Shown in pieces: positions 27,801-35,624 of a stretch of DNA of 64,000 nt. A program made the position numbers and the translations under genes. This DNA comes from Bradyrhizobium sp. SRL28 (GTDB lineage: Bacteria; Pseudomonadota; Alphaproteobacteria; Rhizobiales; Xanthobacteraceae), in assembly GCF_018596315.1 (NCBI RefSeq), contig NZ_JAHEAG010000032.1, forward strand, positions 1-64,000, read 5' to 3'. The first letter of the stretch is position 1, and each line of letters opens with the position of its first letter. The notes beneath the pieces were generated by a model, which saw only the letters and a program-made list of their open reading frames with translations, had not been told where the DNA came from and made no database searches.

Positions 27801-30068
27801 GGCAACGATACGGTCAACGCTGCCGGCGGCAACGACGTTGTCAACGGCGGTGAGGGTACCGATACCCTGAACGGCGGTGACGGCAACGACACCCTGTCGG
27901 GTGGGATAGGTGCGAACACCGGCAACTACCGCGATGAATTCGGGTCGGCGTCCTACACCAACAACAACGGCTCGGTCGCGTTCACCAGTGGATGGACCGA
28001 AACCAATGACGGCACGAGCAGTCCGACCGCCGGCGACATCGACATCACCGGCGGCCGCCTCCGCTTCGAGGAAGGCACCGACGGTGGCGAGTCCATCCAG
28101 CGGTCGTTCAGTCTGGCCGGCGCAACTGCGGCGCAGCTGACCTTCACCTACGAGCCCGACGATCTCGATGCGGGCGAGACGGTTACCGTCGAAGCCTTCA
28201 ACGGCACCGCCTGGGTCAACCTGGGTACCTTGGGCGGTGACAGCAACGGCGCCAACCTGAACTTCACCGCCAACCTGACGGCGGCCCACTCGCAGATCCG
28301 CTTCACGGCGGTCGGCAACTTCGAGGGAGGCGAGAACCTCTACATCGACAACGTCAATATCAGCGTGACGGCCGCGGGCCTCAACGCAGGTGTGGACACG
28401 ATCAACGGTGACGCCGGCGACGACACGATCATCTGGAATGCCAATACCTCGGCACCGACCGACGGTCGTGATGTGGTCAATGGCGGCACGGAAGGCGGTG
28501 CCGGCGACACCTTTGTCATCAACGGCAACGCATCCGGCGAAGCCTTCCGCATCTACACCCGCGCGGAGTTCCTGGCTGCAAACGCCGGAGCAGCGCTGAA
28601 TGCGGCGACGGAAATTGTCGTGACGCGGAACGGTACCACCGTAGCCTCGATCATCGCCGAGCTGAGCGAGATCGAAGAAATCCGCATCAACGGCATCGAC
28701 CCTTCGGGTGCTACTGGCGGAGCGGGAGCTGGCGATACCTTCGAGATCATCGGCGACTTCTCCGGCACCAGCCTGCGTCCCAACACCATCACGATCGATG
28801 GTGACGCCGGCAACGACACGGTCGATATCTCGTCGCTCGGGTCGGCGCACCGCATCGTCTTCAGGTCGAACGGCGGCAACGACACCATCATCGGGACCTT
28901 GCGTCCCCAGGATGTGATCGAACTGCCTGATGGCGCGACCGCTGCGGACTACACGACAACGACCGATGCGAATGGTGTGAGCACCATGACCAACGGCACA
29001 CACTCCGTCACCTTCACGGCTCATGACGGCATGCCGCAGGTAGGCGACGATGACGAGGAGGATGAAGACGACGATGACACCGGCCACGACGACGATAACG
29101 ACGACTGCGGCGGTGACGACGACGACGATGCCACGACCGGTGGACCTATGCCGCCCGCATCCGCGGTAGGCGCGGTCCGGACGGGCACGCCCCAGGCGGA
29201 CGTGCTTGCCGGAACGTTGGGACCTGACAATATCATCGCCTTTGCGGGAGACGACGTTGTCACGGGCGAGGACGGTGCCGATGCGATCTCGGCCGGTGAG
29301 GGCGCCGATTTCGTCAGCGGCGGCGATGGACGCGACGTGATCTTCGCCGGAGCCGGCGACGACCAGGTGCTCGGCGGCGGTCACGCTGACATCATCTACG
29401 GCGATGCCGGAGCCGATCGCATCTTCGGCGATGCAGGCAACGATCTCATCAATGCCGGGGCGGGAGACGACACGGTATTCGGCGGCGCCGGCGACGATCT
29501 GATCGTGGCCGAGGTCGGCGATGGCAGCGATGTCTACTTCGGCGATGACAGCGACGGCGGTTTCGGCGTTGACACGCTCGACATGTCGGCGGCGAGTGCC
29601 AATGTCACCGTCAACCTTGGATCAGGCCCATTGTTGAACGGCACCGCGTCGAGTTCCCAGACTGGCAACGACACGATCTGGGGAATCGAGAACGTGAATA
29701 CCGGCTCCGGTAACGACACCATCACCGCAAGCAGCAGGGTGAATGTGATGAATGGCGGTGCCGGCGACGACACCTACAAGTTCACATCGGCTTCGGCGGC
29801 CGACGGCGACACTATTCTCACTTTCGAGGCTGGTGACCGCGTCGATCTGACGGCGATCGATGCCAACTTGGGTTCCGCCGGCGACCAAAGCTTCTCACTG
29901 GTCTCCGGTGCCTTCACTACGGCGGGGCAACTCGCAGTTACGCTTGAAACGCGTGCCGACGGCGACTTCACCGTTGTCCAGGGCAACATTGACGGCGACG
30001 CCGCTGCCGAGTTCACGGTCGAGATTGCAGGTCATCACAATCTGACCAACGCGAATCTCGGTCTCTGA
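21819..30068 (+). CDS. Giant animal-haem-peroxidase/RTX protein secreted by type I system
   Basis: This 2749-residue protein fuses a bacterial animal-type haem peroxidase (about residues 1-940) to RTX calcium-binding repeats. Haem-site motifs are visible: GQFFDHGLDL with distal His269 next to Asp268, AEHNRLVEH, proximal His629 in YRFGHSML, and INLARGRDTGVPSLN. RTX nonapeptide blocks (GGxGNDxL) occur near residues 960-1110, 1390-1440, 1560-1765, 1820-1875, 1990-2034 and 2450-2577. They are broken by a beta-rich domain (2036-2185) and an acidic Asp/Glu linker (2407-2439). There is no N-terminal signal peptide; the C-terminus FTVEIAGHHNLTNANLGL is a likely type I secretion signal. The start at 21819 has GGGTGAGG 5 nt upstream. 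The oxidised substrate is unknown; halide or phenolic oxidation and adhesion are possible. The exporter genes follow directly. Confidence 0.93.
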   Translation: MVTYIRSDLDFILDQIKIAEAHAAGQPLFGTNGLVPAYNLSLGLRTVDGTYNHLLLGQERWGAADSQFPTLLDPFFRPADGTSFDPDGPGPAPAIPTALNYNPSNNPNSLVFDSSLRTISNLLVDQTLGNPAAILTALERAGSANPMLDLPAVTAIYQAFKPAWDAEYQARVVMQNAKAAAEELGDGDPVTPPTPEEQAAIDAWDAATAAHAVTVADLVAAREVRDVALEPFGIAMQGDNVHLPNAAPDEGLSAPFNSWFTLFGQFFDHGLDLVNKGGSGTVFIPLQPDDPLYVVGSPTNFMVLTRATVSAGTDGIMGTADDIRPVNTTTSFVDQNQTYASHASHQVFLRQYVLNADGEPVATGKLIEGANGGMATWGEVKAQAKAILGIELTDFDVGSVPLLRTDAYGNFIPNTDGFPQIITGIGLDGIPNTADDVVVSGTVAAPVNPTTVLALRTGHAFLADIAHEAVPVGKIADGDITIGLANPGNGDTEYDNELLDAHFIAGDGRVNENIGLTAVHHVFHAEHNRLVEHTKAVILATGDNAFIQEWLVPGANAADGVSALEWDGERLFQAAKFGTEMQYQHLVFEEFARKVQPNINVFVVPDGFDTTINPSIMAEFAHVVYRFGHSMLTESIDRFNSAFTADHIGLIEGFLNPVQFDSNHTITDDVAAGAIIRGMTRQVGNEIDEFVTTALRNNLLGLPLDLATINLARGRDTGVPSLNAARRDFYEATNQDVLLKPYDSWTDFAGHLKHEASIINFIAAYGTHELITGATTLQEKRDAALTIITGVSVGGMEVPADRLDFLNALNAYSGGSLGGLENVDLWIGGLAEEIMPFGGMLGSTFNFVFEVQMEKLQNGDRFYYLQRLDGLHLFGEMENNSFAAMIMRNTDATHLPSDVFSTPGLILEVNQSLQRNDLDGDGTLESADPVGTSLLTPLVLRDNPATPGAEANYLRYTGDDHVLLGGTEQADTLIASIGDDTLFGDGGNDRLEGGFGNDIINGGAGDDIIKDSGGDDNVKAGEGNDVVHAGPGLDLVMGGPGQDFIFLGTDMGSEVFAGEGNDFIYGHKNAERILGNEGNDWIETGTFDGAPGDNFDEIYAQDGVSGHDVFLGDGGFDEFIAEGGDDIMVGSLGRGKMVGMSGFDWATYKDSALSVDADFTRGIVFDENPQPPQFGTQDAYESVEGLSGSSHNDTLTGSDVIAEERLPFAQGGTEGYRGSALDAAGIARIAGLQAVLGAGVTAYSAGEIILGGDGSDTIMGRGGDDIIDGDKWLDVQIGVFAVGDTTHTGTPIALHDSMTSLATAMFNGTINPGQLGIVRTIRTDTTAGDIDTARYQGNIAEYTFGSDANGMVTVTHTIEDSLDGSDKLRNIERLQFLDATVGLIVGTAAGETLNGTAGNDLILGLGGNDTLNGLGGNDILVGGAGNDTMNGGLGDDTYMVGLGDGNDTINEPVNATSGGAADRIVIQAAGTALTGLDATDNNTGTNNGSLVVNFNGQTLTVAGHFTGTNAQTGVERINFDNGTFGGYALGVDDYLVSRLDPNNRDSGGVNLSASTANNFIVGEAGVNDEITGGSGNDLIFGGTGDNELSGGAGDDLLVGGSGAGDNDILDGGLDADTMVGLAGNDTYIVDDVADVVVEAATAGTDTVETEMAALSIEFMANVENLEYTGIDADPFVGTGNALNNTISGGDLNDTLSGLAGNDTLNGGLGNDTLVGGDGNDILNGGDDVDALNGGIGNDTLNGGAGADNMQGGADNDTYVVDDAGDVVNETAAGSTGTDQVNASITYTLGTNVENLTLTGGDAINGTGNALGNTIIGNNDINQLFGGAGTDTLTGNGGNDLLDGGSGVDTLSGGDGNDTVIGGEGDDLINVGGGFNTIVYNSTNFGNDTIDSFDFDGGTAANQDKIDLSALGITAANFDTRVVEATIGGAANTLLTIRDAALNTIGTIRINSATNGQIDASDFTLATGPAIVINGAETGQTTAGTAAAELINANGGNDTVNAAGGNDVVNGGEGTDTLNGGDGNDTLSGGIGANTGNYRDEFGSASYTNNNGSVAFTSGWTETNDGTSSPTAGDIDITGGRLRFEEGTDGGESIQRSFSLAGATAAQLTFTYEPDDLDAGETVTVEAFNGTAWVNLGTLGGDSNGANLNFTANLTAAHSQIRFTAVGNFEGGENLYIDNVNISVTAAGLNAGVDTINGDAGDDTIIWNANTSAPTDGRDVVNGGTEGGAGDTFVINGNASGEAFRIYTRAEFLAANAGAALNAATEIVVTRNGTTVASIIAELSEIEEIRINGIDPSGATGGAGAGDTFEIIGDFSGTSLRPNTITIDGDAGNDTVDISSLGSAHRIVFRSNGGNDTIIGTLRPQDVIELPDGATAADYTTTTDANGVSTMTNGTHSVTFTAHDGMPQVGDDDEEDEDDDDTGHDDDNDDCGGDDDDDATTGGPMPPASAVGAVRTGTPQADVLAGTLGPDNIIAFAGDDVVTGEDGADAISAGEGADFVSGGDGRDVIFAGAGDDQVLGGGHADIIYGDAGADRIFGDAGNDLINAGAGDDTVFGGAGDDLIVAEVGDGSDVYFGDDSDGGFGVDTLDMSAASANVTVNLGSGPLLNGTASSSQTGNDTIWGIENVNTGSGNDTITASSRVNVMNGGAGDDTYKFTSASAADGDTILTFEAGDRVDLTAIDANLGSAGDQSFSLVSGAFTTAGQLAVTLETRADGDFTVVQGNIDGDAAAEFTVEIAGHHNLTNANLGL

Positions 30069-30083
30069 ACGCCCGGAATATCG

Positions 30084-30109
30084 CGGGAGGCAGATGCGTC
30101 TGCCTCCCG
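30084..30109 (+). terminator. Perfect hairpin between peroxidase and exporter genes
   Basis: An 11-bp perfect stem (CGGGAGGCAGA with TCTGCCTCCCG) with a 4-nt TGCG loop begins 15 nt after the peroxidase stop and ends 42 nt before the ABC gene. No long T-run follows. It may act as a partial terminator or a 3'-end stabiliser, letting cargo mRNA exceed exporter mRNA. Confidence 0.65.
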
Positions 30110-30151
30110 TGCAATTGCTCCTCTCTCCGATTTCCTGCCAGGGCGCATCAC

Positions 30152-31927
30152 ATGGCCAATTCAAAAGAGCTATCTCCCGCAAAGCGCCGCAACCTTGCCG
30201 AGCTGACGCGCGGCTTCCGTGGCATAGTGTTCTTCCTGTTTCTCATCTCGGGGGCGATCAACGTACTGGCGCTGACCGGCTCCCTGTACATGATGCAGAT
30301 CTACGACCGGGCGCTGACCAGTGGCAGCATTCCCACCCTTCTCGTCCTTTCAAGTCTGGTCATCGCCCTGTATCTCTTCCAGGGCGGCTTCGATGTCATT
30401 CGTTCCCAGGTGCTGGTGCGGGTCGGCGCGCGGCTCGACCGAAAGGTGGCGCCGTTGGCGCATCGGGTGGCGATCGACATGCCGCGTTTCGGTTTCTCGA
30501 CGTCTGAAGCCCTTGAACGTGGACGGGACGTCGATACGGTCCGCGGTTTTCTCGGCAGTCAGGGGCCGGCCGCGCTTTTCGACCTGCCATGGATGCCGAT
30601 CTATCTGGCGTTTATCTACTTTCTGCATCCGGCTCTGGGTGCGTTGACGTTCGCGGGCGCGTTCGTGCTGACAGTGCTGACTGTCGTTAGCGAGATATTG
30701 ACGAAACGCCTCAGCGTTTCCACGCGGAAAGCGGCGATGGCGCGCAATACCATTGCCGACAGCAACGCGCGCAGCGCGGAGGTTCTCAGGGCGATGGGCT
30801 TTGCGGGGCGTGCCGTGGAACGCTTTAACGATGCCAATCGCGAACATCTGGAGCTGCAGACCAGGGCAAACGACATCACAGGGACATTCGCCGCGGTGTC
30901 GCGCGTGCTTCGCATGCTGCTGCAGTCGGCGGTGCTGGGTCTCGGTGCGTATCTTACAATTAAGGGCGAACTCACCGCCGGCGCTATTATCGCATGCTCG
31001 GTGGCCTCCGCTCGCGCGCTTGCACCGGTGGATCTGGCGATCGGCAACTGGAAGCCATTTGTCGCGGCGCGGATGGCCTACCAACGGCTTCGGGACACGG
31101 TTGTTGCACTTGCCGCCACCGAAACGCCGATGAAGTTGCCTGCACCGGACCAGCGGTTGAGCGTGGAGAAGATTACGGTCGCGGTGCCCGGTTCCGGGCA
31201 GATCATCCTGAGCGATGTCGCCTTCGATCTGGAGGCCGGCCAGGCGCTTGGAATCATAGGACCCAGCGCCGGTGGGAAGACGAGTTTGGTGCGTGCTCTT
31301 ACCGGCATCTGGCCGGTGCTGCGCGGCAGCATCCGGATGGACGGGGCTGATCTAGTTCAATGGCGCGATGACGAAATCGGAAAGCACATCGGCTATCTCC
31401 CCCAGGAAGTCAGCCTGATGGATGCGACAATCGAAGACAATATCTGCCGCTTCGAGCCCAATCCGGATTCCAAAAAGGTTATCGAAGCAGCGAAGGCGGC
31501 CGGTGTTCACGACATGATCCTGAGAATGCCGGACGGATACCGAACCCAGCTCGGCCCGCAGGGTACAGCCCTCTCGGCGGGTCAGCGGCAGCGCATAGCG
31601 CTGGCGCGTGCGCTGTACGGCAATCCTTTCGTTGTCGTCATGGACGAGCCCAATTCCAACCTCGATGGCGAGGGAGAAGAAGCTCTCACCCGGGCGATTG
31701 AAGGTATCAGAGCGCGAGGGGGGATCGCGATTGTGATCGCGCACCGTCCGAGCGCACTCGTCGCCGTGGATCTCGTTGCGATCGTGCAAAACGGCCGCAT
31801 GGTCGCGTTTGGCAAGAAGCAGGACATCATGACGCCGGCCGGACTGCAGCAGCCAGCCGGATCGCAGCAGCCCGTAGCGCGAACGGGGCCTGGCGAACTC
31901 CAAACGCATGCAAGGAGGCCTGCATGA
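30152..31927 (+). CDS. Type I secretion ABC transporter, PrtD family
   Basis: This is the inner-membrane ATPase of the type I secretion system that recognises the C-terminal signal of RTX cargo. The 591-residue half-transporter has a TM domain (about 20-320) and an ATPase domain with Walker A GPSAGGKTS (near 370), signature LSAGQRQRIALARAL, Walker B VVVMDEPNSNLD and H-loop AHRPS. There is no N-terminal C39 peptidase-like domain, which fits PrtD rather than HlyB. The C-terminal tail is Gln/Pro-rich. Its stop overlaps the ATG of the next gene (ATGA), indicating coupled translation. The outer-membrane TolC partner must be elsewhere. Confidence 0.95.
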   Translation: MANSKELSPAKRRNLAELTRGFRGIVFFLFLISGAINVLALTGSLYMMQIYDRALTSGSIPTLLVLSSLVIALYLFQGGFDVIRSQVLVRVGARLDRKVAPLAHRVAIDMPRFGFSTSEALERGRDVDTVRGFLGSQGPAALFDLPWMPIYLAFIYFLHPALGALTFAGAFVLTVLTVVSEILTKRLSVSTRKAAMARNTIADSNARSAEVLRAMGFAGRAVERFNDANREHLELQTRANDITGTFAAVSRVLRMLLQSAVLGLGAYLTIKGELTAGAIIACSVASARALAPVDLAIGNWKPFVAARMAYQRLRDTVVALAATETPMKLPAPDQRLSVEKITVAVPGSGQIILSDVAFDLEAGQALGIIGPSAGGKTSLVRALTGIWPVLRGSIRMDGADLVQWRDDEIGKHIGYLPQEVSLMDATIEDNICRFEPNPDSKKVIEAAKAAGVHDMILRMPDGYRTQLGPQGTALSAGQRQRIALARALYGNPFVVVMDEPNSNLDGEGEEALTRAIEGIRARGGIAIVIAHRPSALVAVDLVAIVQNGRMVAFGKKQDIMTPAGLQQPAGSQQPVARTGPGELQTHARRPA

Positions 31928-34251
31928 TCACGGCCAAAGCATTCAAGCCCACCTCGCAATCGCAAAGCCAGCCAACGCGCGAGGACTACGTCGAATCTGA
32001 TCAGCAGAAGCGAAGAATCCTTCCTCTCGCTTTTCTGGTCTTTCTGACCGGATGCGCCGCGTACTTGAAAAGCTTCATGCCGGTAAAGATGGAAGCCCGC
32101 GAAGAGCAACAGTCCGGCAAGCGCGACGACGGAAGCCAAGACGAGCCCAGATCGGATGAGGAAATCAGCGCCGCCACTGAGGAAGAGGCGGCTACGGAAT
32201 CGAAGGACAATGCAAAGTCGTCGTCTGACAACGTGATCCCAATTCGGATTGCTTACGACGATCGCAGCGACCCAACTAGTTCCGTCGCTATTGAACCAGC
32301 GCGGCCCATCCCGCTGAGTGCCGCCACCGGGCCGATCGGCGATGCGCGCAGGACCGGTAATGACGATCGCGCTGCGCCTCCACCAAATTCCAACGCGAGT
32401 GCGCCCGCGGGAGGCGGTGGAGGTGGCGGAGGAGGCGGTGGTGGCGGTGGTGGCGACAAACCACCGTCATCCCGCAACCCTGATCCACCCATCACACCGC
32501 CCATTGATCCAATTCGCAACAGGGCGCCGCGAACCAACGGACCGGTGCAGCTGCAGGACCTGGTCGGTTGCCAGGTATTGTTCATTTCCATGGCCGCTCT
32601 GTTGGCCGGCGCCACCGATCCGGATGGCGATAAACTGACCATAGCCAACCTCTCGTCCTCCTCCGGGACACTGACACCTACCGAGGACGGCAGTGGCTGG
32701 ATATTCGCGCGTCAGGACGGCATGCTCGGGGACGTCAGGTTGATCTACACGATCAGCGACGGCAAGGCATTCGTTCTGCAGTCAGCTTACTTCAGCGTCG
32801 TCGAGCCGCCGCCGATTATCGGGACCGCCGGAGACGACAACCTCCTCGGCTCGCAGTGCGGCGAAACTATCGATGGTCGGGCCGGCGATGACAATATCGA
32901 CGCCCGCGGAGGCCACGATGTGGTCATCGGAGGAACGGGTGACGACCACATCATTGCGGGGGCAGGCAACGACGTCGTTCATGCAGGAGCCGGCAACGAC
33001 GTGGTGTTCGCAGGCGCAGGGAACGACATCGTCTTCGGTGGATCCGGCAACGACCATTTGTACGGCGAAGATGGGGACGACAGCATCGAGGGTGAGGACG
33101 GCGACGATTTCATTTCGGGTGGTGCGGGTGCGGATATCCTGCTGGCTGGCGCCGGCAACGATATCGTTCAAGGTGATGCGGGCAACGACACCCTTGATGG
33201 CGGCGACGGCGATGATGATCTCGCCGGAGGCGCCGGGACTGACGTAATAATCGGAGGGGCCGGTAGCGATCTCCTGGTGGGAGGGGACGGCAACGATGTG
33301 CTGGCTGACGGAACAGGCAGCGACGCGGCCTACGGCAGCGCCGGGGACGACCATATTGTAGCAGCAGCCGACGCTGCAGACGACACTTACGATGGTGGCA
33401 CCGGGTGGGACACTCTCGATTACTCCATGGCCACGAAGAGCGTTACCGCTGATCTCGGAAACGGAATCGCCGTGGGCGACGAGACAGGTCAAGATGCGAT
33501 TGCCGGGTTCGAGGAGTTCATCGGAGGAAGCGGCGACGACTCGATCAGCGCGTCGACGACAGATAGTGTGAGCATGAGCGGTGGCGAGGGGAATGACACA
33601 CTCGAAGGCGGCGCCGGAAACGACACTGTTTCAGATGGCTCAGGATGCGACACGATTTCCGCTAATGATGGTGACGATTATGTGGTGGCTAGCGCGGACG
33701 CAGCCAATGATTGCTATGACGGAGGGACGGGGGCGGACACGCTGGACTACTCGACCGCAACCATCAGCGTTACGATCGATCTTGGAAGAGGGAGCGCGGA
33801 CGGCGTCGATGTCGGACACGATCTGATTGCTGCCTTCGAGAAAGTCATTACCGGCTCGGGCGACGATCATATCGTCGCTGGATCAAATTGGGTCTCGATG
33901 ACGGGCGGTGATGGCGACGACACGTTCGAGTTTCGCAGCGAGGGCGATCACCAACAGCCGATGACGGTCGGCAAGATCACCGATTTTACGGTCGGAGACA
34001 AGATCGTAGCTGCGACCTTCGAGATCAGTTCCCTCCAGGACGATGACCTCCAAGAGGCGATCTCCGACATGTTTGACGATATCTACCTCTCGACTGGGGG
34101 AGACAAAAGACCGGTGCGCTTCCGGTTTGAGGAGATCGAAAACGACAGGAAGACGTTCGTGGATGTCCACGACAAGCCCGACACAGATGAGTTCTTCACA
34201 ATAGAACTCGTCGGACATCATCATCTTCAATTCACCGTCGCCGTCAGCTGA
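31924..34251 (+). CDS. RTX calcium-binding protein with N-terminal lipobox-like segment and polyglycine stretch
   Basis: The 775-residue product begins with a 30-residue polar stretch and then a hydrophobic segment ending in the lipobox-like LTGC (Cys44). An acidic Glu/Asp/Ser-rich region follows (50-150), then 15 consecutive glycines (32410-32454), a Pro-rich linker and a cadherin-like/tandem domain (about 200-295, ATDPDGDKLTI). RTX repeats (about 300-700) end in a C-terminal domain closing FFTIELVGHHHL. The C-terminus resembles that of the upstream peroxidase, suggesting the same exporter. It overlaps the ABC gene by 4 bp and precedes the adaptor gene by 20 bp. It could be secreted cargo, or stay anchored by the N-terminal segment as a surface or exporter-associated calcium-binding protein. 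Confidence 0.85.
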   Translation: MITAKAFKPTSQSQSQPTREDYVESDQQKRRILPLAFLVFLTGCAAYLKSFMPVKMEAREEQQSGKRDDGSQDEPRSDEEISAATEEEAATESKDNAKSSSDNVIPIRIAYDDRSDPTSSVAIEPARPIPLSAATGPIGDARRTGNDDRAAPPPNSNASAPAGGGGGGGGGGGGGGGDKPPSSRNPDPPITPPIDPIRNRAPRTNGPVQLQDLVGCQVLFISMAALLAGATDPDGDKLTIANLSSSSGTLTPTEDGSGWIFARQDGMLGDVRLIYTISDGKAFVLQSAYFSVVEPPPIIGTAGDDNLLGSQCGETIDGRAGDDNIDARGGHDVVIGGTGDDHIIAGAGNDVVHAGAGNDVVFAGAGNDIVFGGSGNDHLYGEDGDDSIEGEDGDDFISGGAGADILLAGAGNDIVQGDAGNDTLDGGDGDDDLAGGAGTDVIIGGAGSDLLVGGDGNDVLADGTGSDAAYGSAGDDHIVAAADAADDTYDGGTGWDTLDYSMATKSVTADLGNGIAVGDETGQDAIAGFEEFIGGSGDDSISASTTDSVSMSGGEGNDTLEGGAGNDTVSDGSGCDTISANDGDDYVVASADAANDCYDGGTGADTLDYSTATISVTIDLGRGSADGVDVGHDLIAAFEKVITGSGDDHIVAGSNWVSMTGGDGDDTFEFRSEGDHQQPMTVGKITDFTVGDKIVAATFEISSLQDDDLQEAISDMFDDIYLSTGGDKRPVRFRFEEIENDRKTFVDVHDKPDTDEFFTIELVGHHHLQFTVAVS

Positions 34252-34271
34252 GGCGATCAAGGAAGTCGGCC

Positions 34272-35624
34272 ATGAAGCATTACGATCGGAAAGCGTTTGC
34301 CGTTGCGTCGTCATCGAGCGTCGCTCCCGCCACCGAACGGTCCTTCCGGCTTTGGCCAAGGATACTCAGTGGTCTGGCGCTTGTAGTCCTGTTGGTGATC
34401 GGATGTGGCGGATGGGCGGCAATTGCGAGGTTGGAAGGCGCCGTCGTGGCTGCCGGTACCGTAAAGGTGGACCAGAACCTGAAGGAGGTCCAACATCGGG
34501 ACGGTGGTATTGTGAAAACGCTTTCGGTTCGCCAAGGCGATCTCGTCCGGGAAGGGCAGGTCCTGGCGACGCTGGACGACGTTCAAATCAAGGCAGAACA
34601 CCTTATCGTCAGGTCCCAGTTGGGTGAAGCCTTGGGTCGCCAGGCGCGCCTGATCGCAGAGCGTGACAATCTCTCCTTGATTGAGTTTCCAGCCGACCTC
34701 GGACGCGTGTCAAACGCCGCGGACACCGTGATCCACGGAGAGACGCGCCTGTTTGCCGGTAACAAGTTGGGAAGAGACAGCCAGAAGGAGCAACTGGAGC
34801 TCAGCATTAGCCAGACCTTGGAGGAGATCAAGGGAATGCAGGCACGACTCGCTGCCAAAGAGCACGAGATCAAACTGGTAGGTGCGGAGCGCGAGAAGCT
34901 GGACTCGCTCTACGAGAAGAAAATCGTCGAGTATACCCGAGTCTATTCGGCACACCGTGATTGGGCGCGGATACTCGGAGAGCACGGTGAGATTTCCGCC
35001 GGCATTGCCCGCGCCAAAGTCCGTGCCAGTGAAATCAGAGTTCAAATCATCGCGATAGACCAAAATGCCAGCACGGAGGCCCAGCGCGAACTTCGGACTG
35101 TGGACGCTCGTATTGGTGAACTCAGCGAACGAAGGTTGGCGATCGAGGATCGCCTGTCGCGCACCGAAATCCGAGCCCCGGTTTCGGGTTACGTCAATGA
35201 GCTTTTTGTTCACACCGTCGGCGGCGTCATTACGCCCGCGGCGAAGATCGCAACTATCGTTCCCCAGAATGCTGAACTGAAATTTGAGATCAGGATCTCA
35301 CCTGCCGACATCGATCAGGTAAGGGAAGGGCAGCCGGCCCGAATTCGCCTCACCGCGTTTAACCGCAATACGACGCCGGAGATGAGGGGGACCGTCGTCA
35401 TGGTTTCTCCCGCCTCGGCGCGCGATCCTGCGAACGGCCAGGAACACTACGTTGCATACGTCAATCTGCTTCCCTCCGAGGAAGCAATTGCGAAACTCAA
35501 TGGCATGCGGTTGGTCCCCGGCATGCCGGCAGAAGTGTTTGTTTCAACCCAGGAAAGAACGGTAGCGTCCTATCTGGCGAAGCCATTCACCGATCAGATG
35601 AATCGCGCCTTCCGTGAGCGCTGA
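34272..35624 (+). CDS. Type I secretion membrane fusion protein, HlyD/PrtE family
   Basis: This is the periplasmic adaptor linking the ABC exporter to an outer-membrane channel. The 450-residue protein has one N-terminal TM segment (about 28-52), a split lipoyl-like beta domain (VQHRDGGIVKTLSVRQGDLV, closing at IRAPVSGYVNELFVHTVGG), a long alpha-helical hairpin (about 110-290) and a C-terminal beta-barrel (FNRNTTPEMRGTV). Length and order match the HlyD family of type I systems. It is the last gene of the exporter operon. Confidence 0.94.
   Translation: MKHYDRKAFAVASSSSVAPATERSFRLWPRILSGLALVVLLVIGCGGWAAIARLEGAVVAAGTVKVDQNLKEVQHRDGGIVKTLSVRQGDLVREGQVLATLDDVQIKAEHLIVRSQLGEALGRQARLIAERDNLSLIEFPADLGRVSNAADTVIHGETRLFAGNKLGRDSQKEQLELSISQTLEEIKGMQARLAAKEHEIKLVGAEREKLDSLYEKKIVEYTRVYSAHRDWARILGEHGEISAGIARAKVRASEIRVQIIAIDQNASTEAQRELRTVDARIGELSERRLAIEDRLSRTEIRAPVSGYVNELFVHTVGGVITPAAKIATIVPQNAELKFEIRISPADIDQVREGQPARIRLTAFNRNTTPEMRGTVVMVSPASARDPANGQEHYVAYVNLLPSEEAIAKLNGMRLVPGMPAEVFVSTQERTVASYLAKPFTDQMNRAFRER

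Noticed and set aside
26472..29384. 970-codon minus-strand frame opposite the RTX repeats
   Set aside because: Same cause: the antisense of repeated Gly-Asp-Asn codons gives Val/Ala-rich low-complexity sequence.
24700..29500. Short regularly spaced repeats that might suggest a CRISPR array
   Set aside because: They are in-frame 27-nt units coding for RTX nonapeptides, without constant repeats and unique spacers.
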